Assembly: GCA_959604115.1 (NCBI GenBank)
Contig: CAUHBW010000195.1
Span: forward strand, 1 to 7,368
Reading direction: 5' to 3'
Source: an uncultured Bilophila sp.
Lineage (GTDB): Bacteria > Desulfobacterota > Desulfovibrionia > Desulfovibrionales > Desulfovibrionaceae
DNA: 7,368 nt
In this document: in pieces, positions 1-6,305 of the stretch
Numbering within the stretch: the stretch's first letter is position 1
How the letters are laid out: each line of letters starts with the position of its first letter
The notes under the pieces: model-generated
Databases searched by the model: none
Told to the model about the DNA's origin: nothing
Seen by the model: only the letters and a program-made list of their open reading frames with translations
Position numbers and translations under genes: made by a program

Positions 1-44
1 GAAAGTTTCCCCTTCCCCTCCCCCGATTCCTTCTTTCCTTCGGC

Positions 45-73
45 TTGCGCGGCGGGGGGAGAGTGGTTACACT
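45..73 (+). promoter_or_regulatory. Candidate sigma70 promoter of the EF-hand gene
   Basis: TTGCGC at 45-50 is followed after 17 bases by TACACT at 68-73. The -35 matches the consensus at 3 of 6 positions and the -10 at 4 of 6, with ideal spacing, so a transcript would start near 80. No better pair is visible between the window edge and the gene. The match is weak and rests on spacing and position alone. Confidence 0.3.
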
Positions 74-121
74 GAAAAAACATGCCATTAACCATCAGGC
101 GTTCGCCTGAGGAGATTTCCT

Positions 122-502
122 ATGAAAAAATTGCTTTTGCTGGCGGCGCTGGCGCTGTGCGCCTCGCCCGCCTACGCGGCTCCCGATCGCTTTGCCCAGA
201 TGGACAAGGACGGCAACGGTCAGGTGGACTGGGAAGAATTTCAGGCCGCCATTCCGGGCATGAAGCGTCCGGCCTTCGACACCATCGACGCCGACAAGAG
301 CGGCGGCATTTCCCGCGAGGAATGGGACGCCTTCATGAAGTCCCACATGGGCGGACAGAAAATGCCCCCGGCCGGAATGGGCATGGGCAAGATGCCGCCC
401 GCCGGAATGGGGAAGATGCCCCCCGAAGACATGGGCGGCAAGACGGGCATGCCCCTGATCCAGCCCCCGGCGCAGCAGGATGCCGCTCCGGCAAAGAACT
501 AG
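122..502 (+). CDS. Secreted EF-hand protein with Met-rich C-terminal repeats
   Basis: A 126-residue protein of calmodulin-like EF-hand type, probably binding calcium outside the cytoplasm. Residues 1-19 form a signal peptide (MKK, a hydrophobic Leu/Ala core, then AYA before Ala20). Two 12-residue EF loops follow: residues 28-39, with Asp28, Asp30, Asn32, Gly33, Asp36 and Glu39, and residues 56-67, with Asp56, Asp58, Ser60, Gly61, Ile63 and Glu67. Both have the acidic positions 1, 3 and 12 needed for binding. Residues 80-106 are a Met/Pro/Gly repeat (KMPPAGMG-like units), and the tail is Pro/Ala/Gln rich. The start has a strong GAGGAG ribosome site at 109-114, seven bases from ATG. glnS starts 72 bases downstream with no clear terminator between, though a functional link is unlikely. 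The partner and process are unknown. The Met-rich tail could bind soft metals such as copper, but this is inference. Confidence 0.88.
   Translation: MKKLLLLAALALCASPAYAAPDRFAQMDKDGNGQVDWEEFQAAIPGMKRPAFDTIDADKSGGISREEWDAFMKSHMGGQKMPPAGMGMGKMPPAGMGKMPPEDMGGKTGMPLIQPPAQQDAAPAKN
359..436 (+). repeat. In-frame imperfect tandem repeat, Met/Pro/Gly units
   Basis: Three imperfect copies of about 24-30 bases encode KMPPAGMGMG, KMPPAGMG and KMPPEDMGG (residues 80-106 of the EF-hand protein). The repeat is visible in both DNA and protein. Such short in-frame units can change number by slippage, so copy number may vary between strains. Confidence 0.7.
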
Positions 503-506
503 CCTT

Positions 507-534
507 TTGCCAACGAAACCCACGGTTTCATAAA
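507..534 (+). promoter_or_regulatory. Candidate glnS promoter with a palindrome in its spacer
   Basis: TTGCCA at 507-512 matches the -35 consensus at 5 of 6 positions. CATAAA at 529-534 is a 4 of 6 -10 at a 16-base spacing. The spacer carries the inverted repeat GAAACC-cac-GGTTTC (515-529). A start near 541 would give a leader of about 34 bases that begins with the hairpin at 540-558. The call comes from pattern only. Confidence 0.35.
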
Positions 535-539
535 CGCCA

Positions 540-558
540 GCCGCCCTCTGAAGGCGGC
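540..558 (+). other. Small hairpin just before the glnS ribosome site
   Basis: GCCGCC (540-545) pairs with GGCGGC (553-558) around a seven-base loop, ending four bases before the AAAGGA ribosome site of glnS. No U-tract follows, so it is not an intrinsic terminator. It could stabilise the 5' end of the glnS message or have no function. Confidence 0.4.
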
Positions 559-574
559 AGCAAAGGATTCCTTC

Positions 575-2290
<1,716 letters not shown>

Positions 2291-2312
2291 GGTTTCATCA
2301 CTACGGAAACGA

Positions 2313-2341
2313 CGGCGGGGCTTCGGCCCCGCCTGTTTTTT
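2313..2341 (+). terminator. Rho-independent terminator after glnS
   Basis: GGCGGGGC (2314-2321) pairs perfectly with GCCCCGCC (2326-2333) around a TTCG tetraloop, followed by TG and a run of six T at 2336-2341. It lies 23 bases past the glnS stop and has all parts of an intrinsic terminator. Confidence 0.93.
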
Positions 2342-2490
2342 CGGTCCCCGGAATCGGCGCGTTCCGAAAAAATGTTTTCCCGCGCGGCGTCCCGGCGAAG
2401 GCGCGCGGCGTCGGACGCGAGAGAATCAGGGACTGTGCTTTCCTTCGGAATACCGTATGATGACATCTTGCGGGCACGTCTCCTCCGTGC

Positions 2491-2519
2491 TAGAGCTTGG
2501 CCCGCATTTCGCGTATAAC
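2491..2519 (+). promoter_or_regulatory. Weak candidate promoter of the deacetylase gene
   Basis: TATAAC at 2514-2519 is a good -10, but the -35 at 17-base spacing (TAGAGC, 2491-2496) matches poorly. A second -10-like TATGAT lies at 2456-2461, also without a good -35. TTGACA at 2524-2529 is a perfect -35 sequence, but a -10 at normal distance would fall on the ribosome site, so it is unlikely to serve this gene. Since the terminator at 2313-2341 isolates the gene from glnS, some promoter should exist here. Confidence 0.25.
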
Positions 2520-2562
2520 TTTTTTGACAAGCGTTGCTTGCCCTTTTTGCAGAGGCTGCGCC

Positions 2563-3507
2563 ATGAGCTTTTCCCGTCTGTTTCGAGTCTGTGCGTCCGC
2601 GTTGTTGTGCGCGGGATTGTTCCTGTCCGCCGAAAACGCTTCCGCAGGAGGAGCGGGGACGGTCGTGGACGGCCGCGCCATCCTCAGGATGGGCAAGGGG
2701 AGCGATCTGTGCGCGCTGACGTTCGACGACGGGCCGAGCCAGCACACGGCCCGGCTGATGGACATCCTGCGCGAGCGGGGCATCCACGCCACGTTTTTCG
2801 TCGTGGGCAAGCAGGTGAAATACCACCCTGAACTCGTCGTGCGTCTCCAGCAGGAAGGGCACGAAATCGGCAACCACACGTACTCCCACCGCTCGCTCCG
2901 CCATCTCGGCGTCGACGCCCAGCGCGGAGAAATCCTGAGCGTTCAGGAGGCGTTGCGGAAGCTCGGCGTCCATTCGCGCTACATCCGCCCGCCGTACGGC
3001 AACTTCGACGCCAACACCGTCGCCATCGCCAGGGAAGAGGGCGCGGACATCATGCTCTGGTCCATCGACAGCATGGACTGGTCCAAGCGGGCGAGCATCG
3101 AAAACATGAAGACGCTCATCAGCGGGCAAAAGCTGCGCGGCGTGTTTCTGTTCCACGACACGCACGTGCAGACCATCGACGCGCTGCCGGAAATTCTTGA
3201 CCGCCTTATTGCGGACGGCTGCCGGTTTGTGACGGTTTCCGAATACCTTGCGGCCCTGCGCCGCGACGCGCTGCCGGAAGGCGTCAAGGTCGCGGAGCCC
3301 GCGCCGCAGGCCGAGCCGCAGCCTTCGCAGGCCGCCGGGGAGGAACCGGGTTTCCTCATTCAGCCCGGCGACGTGCACGAAGTCCGTCAGCCCCTGGCGC
3401 CGAAGGAAGAGCCGGAACAGCTTGCGGGGCATTCCACCAATACGGACGGCGCGCCCGAGCCGAAGAGACTGGAAACCTCCATGCTGGAACAGTATGATTC
3501 TCTTTGA
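2563..3507 (+). CDS. Secreted polysaccharide deacetylase (NodB/CE4 family)
   Basis: A 314-residue metal-dependent CE4 deacetylase that removes acetyl groups from N-acetylated sugars, probably in peptidoglycan or a surface glycan. Residues 1-28 are a signal peptide ending in ASA before Gly29; no lipobox is seen. All five NodB motifs are present: TFDDGP (53-58, catalytic base Asp55 and metal ligand Asp56), HTYSH (105-109, metal ligands His105 and His109), RPPYG (142-146), DSMDW (169-173) and LFHD (196-199, His198). Residues 240-314 form a Pro/Glu/Gln-rich, low-complexity tail, possibly a flexible spacer or wall-contact region. ATG 2563 is preferred over an upstream in-frame TTG at 2497 because it places the signal peptide at the N-terminus and has AGAGG at 2551-2555. 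The exact substrate cannot be told from sequence. The gene stands alone between terminators. Confidence 0.93.
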   Translation: MSFSRLFRVCASALLCAGLFLSAENASAGGAGTVVDGRAILRMGKGSDLCALTFDDGPSQHTARLMDILRERGIHATFFVVGKQVKYHPELVVRLQQEGHEIGNHTYSHRSLRHLGVDAQRGEILSVQEALRKLGVHSRYIRPPYGNFDANTVAIAREEGADIMLWSIDSMDWSKRASIENMKTLISGQKLRGVFLFHDTHVQTIDALPEILDRLIADGCRFVTVSEYLAALRRDALPEGVKVAEPAPQAEPQPSQAAGEEPGFLIQPGDVHEVRQPLAPKEEPEQLAGHSTNTDGAPEPKRLETSMLEQYDSL

Positions 3508-3573
3508 AAACAGTATATTACAAAATATTGCTCCGCCGGAGAATGCGGCCTTCGGCGGCATCCACACTGTTTT
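3507..3573 (+). other. Nested inverted repeats just after the deacetylase stop
   Basis: A perfect eight-base inverted repeat, AAAACAGT (3507-3514) and ACTGTTTT (3566-3573), brackets two smaller hairpins. These are ATATT-acaa-AATAT (3515-3528) and CCGCCG/CGGCGG (3533-3538 with 3553-3558). The outer right arm ends in four T, so the structure could help end the deacetylase transcript. It does not look like a simple intrinsic terminator. The rest of the gap up to 3682 shows only a weak hairpin (3642-3667). Confidence 0.45.
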
Positions 3574-3682
3574 GCGGCGAACGGCTTGCGCCTCGCATGC
3601 CGACGCTTGAAAGCTGAAAGGCTGTTGGGCGTGGGTTGAGAGAGATTTCCGATCGGGAACGGATCTCGGCGTCATACAAATG

Positions 3683-3709
3683 AAAAAGGGAACCGAAGTT
3701 CCCTTTTTT
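3683..3709. terminator. Bidirectional terminator between convergent genes
   Basis: AAAAAGGGAAC (3683-3693) pairs perfectly with GTTCCCTTTTT (3698-3708) around a CGAA loop, with T to 3709. The A-run on one side and T-run on the other give a U-tract for transcripts from both directions. It serves the deacetylase from the left and the SEC-C gene, whose stop is at 3724, from the right. Confidence 0.92.
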
Positions 3710-3723
3710 CATATCCGTGACGC

Positions 3724-4212
<489 letters not shown>

Positions 4213-4266
4213 GGACGTTCCTCCGGGAATAGACAGGCGGGGCCTGCGCGTGAATGATGTGCAGAC

Positions 4267-4295
4267 TGGTTACGGTTTCGCGTCCCCGTAGTCAA
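4267..4295 (-). promoter_or_regulatory. Candidate promoter of the YchJ-family gene
   Basis: On the minus strand TTGACT (plus-strand 4290-4295) is a 5 of 6 -35. Seventeen bases on lies TAACCA (4267-4272), a poor -10. The leader would be about 48 bases. Only the -35 and spacing support it. Confidence 0.28.
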
Positions 4296-4300
4296 GGCCC

Positions 4301-4329
4301 GGAAACCAAAACAGCCCGCATGAGCGGGC
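4301..4329 (-). terminator. Minus-strand intrinsic terminator without an obvious gene
   Basis: Read on the minus strand, GCCCGC-TCAT-GCGGGC (4329 to 4314) is followed by TGTTTTGGTTT, a U-rich tail. There is no T-run in the plus direction. It lies upstream of the candidate YchJ-gene promoter. It would therefore stop transcription coming leftward from the region in front of mobB, or attenuate a longer YchJ-gene transcript. Confidence 0.55.
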
Positions 4330-4413
4330 CGTTGTGGGAGGAAGAAAGTGATGAAGAAAGAAGAAAGGAATTGCTTTATCTATAGCAATGTCCGTGCCAT
4401 TTTTTCGAGGCCC

Positions 4414-4441
4414 TTGTCTTTTTCCATTTAGGCAATAAAAT
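4414..4441 (+). promoter_or_regulatory. Candidate mobB promoter in AT-rich patch
   Basis: TTGTCT (4414-4419, 4 of 6) and TAAAAT (4436-4441, 5 of 6) are 16 bases apart in the only AT-rich stretch before mobB. Transcription would begin near 4448 and give a leader of about 118 bases. Another -10-like CATAAT at 4490-4495 lacks a -35. Confidence 0.4.
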
Positions 4442-4447
4442 TAAACT

Positions 4448-4565
4448 ATTAGGAATTGCAAAATACGCGCATCCTCCGGCACGGGGTGTCATAATTTGTA
4501 CCTGTCCGGATATCCCCTTGGTATACGTCGGGGGGGAACCAAAAATTTTTACCAGGAGAACGACC
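4448..4565 (+). promoter_or_regulatory. Structured mobB leader that may occlude the ribosome site
   Basis: The predicted leader folds into a long hairpin. TCCGGcACGGGGT (4475-4487) pairs with ACCTGTCCGGA (4500-4510), giving about 11 pairs with single-base bulges. Further on, CTTGGTA (4517-4523) can pair with TACCAGG (4550-4556), seven pairs including one G-U, covering part of the AGGAGA ribosome site (4554-4559). The competing pairing TTGGT (4518-4522) with ACCAA (4538-4542) would free the site. Two exclusive folds, one hiding the ribosome site, are what a translational switch needs, but I cannot match this to a known riboswitch class. Confidence 0.35.
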
Positions 4566-5315
4566 ATGCAAGCCATCGGCATCATAGGGTTCAGCAATTC
4601 CGGAAAAACCACGCTCATTTCCCGTCTTTCCGAATGTCTTGAGGCGCGCGGCCTCGAGGTGGCCATCGCCAAGCACACGCATCACGAGCTGGACAAGCCG
4701 GACACCGACACCGCGCTTCTGATGAGCCCCAAGCGGACCATCGTGGGCTTGAGCAACACGAAGGACGGCAAGGGCGAAGCCATGATCCACTGGGGGCATC
4801 CCTGTTTTCTGCGCGATTTCGTGCCGTTGCTGGACGCGGACATCCTGCTGGTGGAAGGCGGGAAGGCCATCGGCTGGCTGCCGCGCGTGCTCTGCCTGCG
4901 GACCACGCCCGAGCTTTTGACGGCTCTTCCCGAAGGCTGCAAGGCGCTGCGTCCGGAACTTGCGCTGGCCACCTACGGGGACAACACCTTGCCGGGGTTG
5001 CCGTCGTTCACGGTGGAGACGCTTGATGCGCTGGTGGATCTGATTCAGGAGCGTTCGTTCATGTTGCCGGGGCTCGACTGCGGGGCCTGCGGCGAGGCGG
5101 ACTGCGCCGCGATGGTTCGGCGCATCGTTGCCGGGGAAAAGACGCCCGGCGACTGCGTGGCGGCCCGCGGCTCCGTCGAGGTCACGGTCAACGGGCAGTC
5201 CATCGGGCTCAATCCCTTTACGGCGCAGATGCTTTCCGGCGGCGTCAAGGGTATGCTCGGCGCGCTCAAGGGTATGGTCCCCGGCGGCGAGGTCGTGATC
5301 AAGATGAAGGGGTAG
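4566..5315 (+). CDS. mobB: MobB-like molybdenum cofactor GTPase fused to a Fe-S domain
   Basis: A 249-residue P-loop protein of the MobB type, which assists MobA in making the guanine dinucleotide form of the molybdenum (or tungsten) cofactor. Walker A is GFSNSGKT (residues 8-15). The MobB signature KHTHHELDKPDTDT (36-49) and the LLVEGGK loop (94-100) follow. Beyond the usual MobB length, residues 168-200 hold Cys172-x2-Cys175-x4-Cys180-x16-Cys197 in a context (DCGACGEADC, then AGEKTPGDC) like the four-cysteine Fe-S domain Pfam PF04060. A last segment (201-249) is rich in Gly/Met/Val and ends VVIKMKG. The ATG at 4566 is chosen over an upstream in-frame TTG at 4518 because AGGAGA (4554-4559) sits six bases before it and the Walker region then starts normally. 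No mobA or other cofactor gene is adjacent. The Fe-S assignment is inferred from cysteine spacing. Confidence 0.9.
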   Translation: MQAIGIIGFSNSGKTTLISRLSECLEARGLEVAIAKHTHHELDKPDTDTALLMSPKRTIVGLSNTKDGKGEAMIHWGHPCFLRDFVPLLDADILLVEGGKAIGWLPRVLCLRTTPELLTALPEGCKALRPELALATYGDNTLPGLPSFTVETLDALVDLIQERSFMLPGLDCGACGEADCAAMVRRIVAGEKTPGDCVAARGSVEVTVNGQSIGLNPFTAQMLSGGVKGMLGALKGMVPGGEVVIKMKG

Positions 5316-5332
5316 GTGAGGACGAGGAACTG

Positions 5333-5381
5333 GGGGAGGGGAGAAGGGGTCCTTTGAAAAGGGTCACCTTCTCCCCTCCCC
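5333..5381. repeat. G-rich palindrome, probable intergenic repeat family
   Basis: GGGGAGGGGAGAAGG (5333-5347) pairs perfectly over 15 bases with CCTTCTCCCCTCCCC (5367-5381). The interior carries a second small stem, CCTT-tgaa-AAGG (5351-5362). There is no U-tract after the stem; instead a C-rich run reaches 5400. The shape fits a repetitive extragenic palindrome rather than an intrinsic terminator. I recall similar G-rich palindromes in Desulfovibrionaceae intergenic DNA, but this needs a search. Confidence 0.65.
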
Positions 5382-5504
5382 GGACCCCCTCTCCTCCCCC
5401 AAAACTTTGACTGTATCGAATCCTTATTTGAGAGTCTTCCTTCTTTAAGGTAGCAGGCCGGATGTTGAAAAGAAGGAGAGAGAATTTTTTGATCCGTTTG
5501 AGAG

Positions 5505-5535
5505 AAAAAAGACGAGGCCAGCCTCGTCTTTTTTT
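5505..5535. terminator. Bidirectional terminator between mobB and nitroreductase
   Basis: Six A (5505-5510) and GACGAGG (5511-5517) pair with CCTCGTC (5522-5528) and seven T (5529-5535) around a CCAG loop. A U-tract is present in both directions, so it can stop mobB transcripts (190 bases after the stop) and nitroreductase transcripts (143 bases after its stop). Confidence 0.9.
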
Positions 5536-5547
5536 GCTTTTCTTCGT

Positions 5548-5590
5548 GAAACCGGGAGACGAACGCCTCCGAAACCGGCTCCCGCGTTTC
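5548..5590. other. Hairpin of 11 pairs with 20-base loop
   Basis: GAAACCGGGAG (5548-5558) pairs with CTCCCG-c-GTTTC (5579-5590), one bulged C, closing a 20-base loop. It has no U-tract and no coding role. On the minus strand it would lie in the 3' tail of the nitroreductase transcript before the terminator. Role unknown. Confidence 0.5.
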
Positions 5591-5630
5591 CTAGCCCCGC
5601 ATCGACCCATCCGAAAGTCTTTGGGGGAGA

Positions 5631-5666
5631 GGGGGAGGCCCCTTTCTCCAGAAAGGGGCCTCTCCC
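5631..5666. repeat. Second G-rich palindrome, next to the nitroreductase stop
   Basis: Positions 5631-5646 (GGGGGAGGCCCCTTTC) pair with 5651-5666 around TCCA, 16 pairs with one G-T mismatch/wobble. The flank TTTGGGGGAGAGGGGG (5620-5635) resembles the reverse complement of the edge of the first palindrome near 5385-5403. It lies 12 bases from the nitroreductase stop codon. No U-tract follows in either direction. Confidence 0.6.
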
Positions 5667-5677
5667 CCTCCAATCTT

Positions 5678-6199
5678 TTAAAAAGATTCCTCCACGACAA
5701 TCTCCGCCAGCGGCTTGCGGGTCTTGGCATGGCGGTCGGGAGACTTCGGCTCCCCGGCGGCGTAGCCCATGGCGAGGACGTGCACGGGCTCAACCCCTTC
5801 GGGCATATGGAACAGATCACGGATGACCGCAGGATCGAAATAGTTTATCCAGCAGCTCCCCAGCCCCTGATCCGTGGCTTCCAGCAACATGTGCGTCGCG
5901 GCGATGGCTGTGTCGGTGTCGAAGGTGTTCTTGGCGTCGAAGGGGCGTACCCACGCTTCGGACGCCACGCCGCAGACGATGATCGCCAGCGGATAGCCCT
6001 TCACATTGGTGGACTGGCCCAGCTTCGCCAGCCCTTCGGGACTCCGTACGACCAGAAAACGGTACGGCTGGTTGTTCTTCGCCGTGGGCGACACGCGCCC
6101 GGCCTCGAGAATGCGTTCCAGCTTTTCCTCTTCGACGGGACGGGGAAGATAGGTGCGGACCGCATAGCGCGCCTTGGCCAGCGAAAGGAAATCGTTCAT
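5678..6199 (-). CDS. Nitroreductase-family flavin oxidoreductase
   Basis: A 173-residue FMN-dependent reductase of the nitroreductase superfamily, a cytoplasmic, usually dimeric NAD(P)H oxidoreductase acting on quinones, nitroaromatics or similar electrophiles. FMN-contact motifs are visible: RYAVRTY near the N-terminus (residues 11-17, Arg11 and Arg15), SPTAKNNQPYRF (37-48) and the C-terminal GYAAGEPKSP (145-154) followed by KTRKPLAEIV (159-168). The segment AATHMLLEATDQGLGSCWI (100-118) is the typical dimer helix and Gly-rich turn. The ATG at 6199 has GGAGG (6206-6210 on the plus strand) six bases upstream. A GTG at 6262 would run through the promoter and is rejected. The gene is divergent from a DUF24 regulator, suggesting induction by reactive electrophiles. 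The true substrate cannot be deduced. Its stop overlaps the small palindrome AATCTTTT/AAAAGATT (5672-5688). Confidence 0.94.
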   Translation of the reverse strand: MNDFLSLAKARYAVRTYLPRPVEEEKLERILEAGRVSPTAKNNQPYRFLVVRSPEGLAKLGQSTNVKGYPLAIIVCGVASEAWVRPFDAKNTFDTDTAIAATHMLLEATDQGLGSCWINYFDPAVIRDLFHMPEGVEPVHVLAMGYAAGEPKSPDRHAKTRKPLAEIVVEESF

Positions 6200-6226
6200 G
6201 AGAAACCTCCGGTGTGTTTGACTGAA

Positions 6227-6254
6227 AGTATAGGGCAATGTTTCCTTCTTGCAA
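6227..6254 (-). promoter_or_regulatory. Nitroreductase promoter
   Basis: On the minus strand TTGCAA (6254 to 6249) and TATACT (6232 to 6227) are 16 bases apart. The -10 matches 5 of 6 positions. Start would be near 6220, giving a leader of about 20 bases that contains the ribosome site. The -35 is a perfect palindrome and also serves the opposite promoter. Confidence 0.6.
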
Positions 6255-6278
6255 GTACGCACTTTTTTGTCATATAGT
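6249..6278 (+). promoter_or_regulatory. Promoter of the DUF24 regulator gene
   Basis: TTGCAA (6249-6254) and TATAGT (6273-6278, 5 of 6) are 18 bases apart, so transcription would start near 6285, about 20 bases before the start codon. The -35 hexamer is the same six base pairs used by the minus-strand promoter. Confidence 0.6.
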
Positions 6279-6292
6279 ATCTAAAAAGATAC
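6277..6292. promoter_or_regulatory. Candidate operator for the DUF24 regulator
   Basis: GTATCT-aaaa-AGATAC is a perfect six-base inverted repeat with a four-base spacer, suiting a dimeric winged-helix protein. It overlaps the end of the regulator's -10 and its predicted start site, a position for autorepression. Its centre is about 64 bases upstream of the predicted nitroreductase start, a position often used by activators. Binding is inferred, not shown. Confidence 0.5.
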
Positions 6293-6305
6293 CGAAGGAG
6301 GTCCT

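Larger units (their letters stand above)
4213..4565. other. 353-base divergent gene-free region
   Basis: This gap separates the divergent YchJ-family and mobB genes. It holds the YchJ-gene promoter candidate, a minus-strand terminator-like hairpin (4301-4329), an AT-rich patch (about 4360-4465) unlike the GC-rich surroundings, a mobB promoter candidate (4414-4441) and a foldable mobB leader. An ATTGCT/AGCAAT inverted repeat sits at 4370-4389. No protein of normal size is encoded; two very short frames are discussed in the findings. Confidence 0.6.
5316..5677. other. 362-base convergent gap filled with hairpins
   Basis: The mobB and nitroreductase genes converge here. The gap contains four hairpins in a row (5333-5381, 5505-5535, 5548-5590, 5631-5666), each listed separately. 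The piece at 5403-5504 shows no clear structure or gene; a TTGACT at 5407-5412 has no matching -10. Open frames crossing the gap lack ribosome sites and typical coding composition. Confidence 0.7.

Noticed and set aside
2497..2562. Upstream TTG start adding 22 residues to the deacetylase
   Set aside because: It would put residues before the signal peptide, lacks a good ribosome site and spans the candidate -10. ATG 2563 fits better.
4518..4565. Upstream TTG start adding 16 residues to MobB
   Set aside because: No ribosome site, and the extension reads through the G-run and the ribosome site of the ATG at 4566.
4448..4565. Assignment of the mobB leader to the known Moco riboswitch
   Set aside because: I do not recognise the conserved core of that motif in the sequence. 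Only the position is suggestive, so no class is claimed.
5403..5504. Small RNA starting at TTGACT (5407-5412) and ending at the terminator 5505-5535
   Set aside because: There is no acceptable -10 at 15-19 bases from the -35, and no internal structure supports an independent RNA.
6200..6262. Upstream GTG start adding 21 residues to the nitroreductase
   Set aside because: The extension would be translated from the promoter and ribosome-site region. MNDFLSLAKARYAVRTY at 6199 is a normal family N-terminus.
5462..6277. Plus-strand open frame opposite the nitroreductase, and a minus-strand frame 5299-5820 across the gap
   Set aside because: Both pass through terminators and palindromes, have no ribosome site and give low-complexity Arg/Pro/Ser-rich products.
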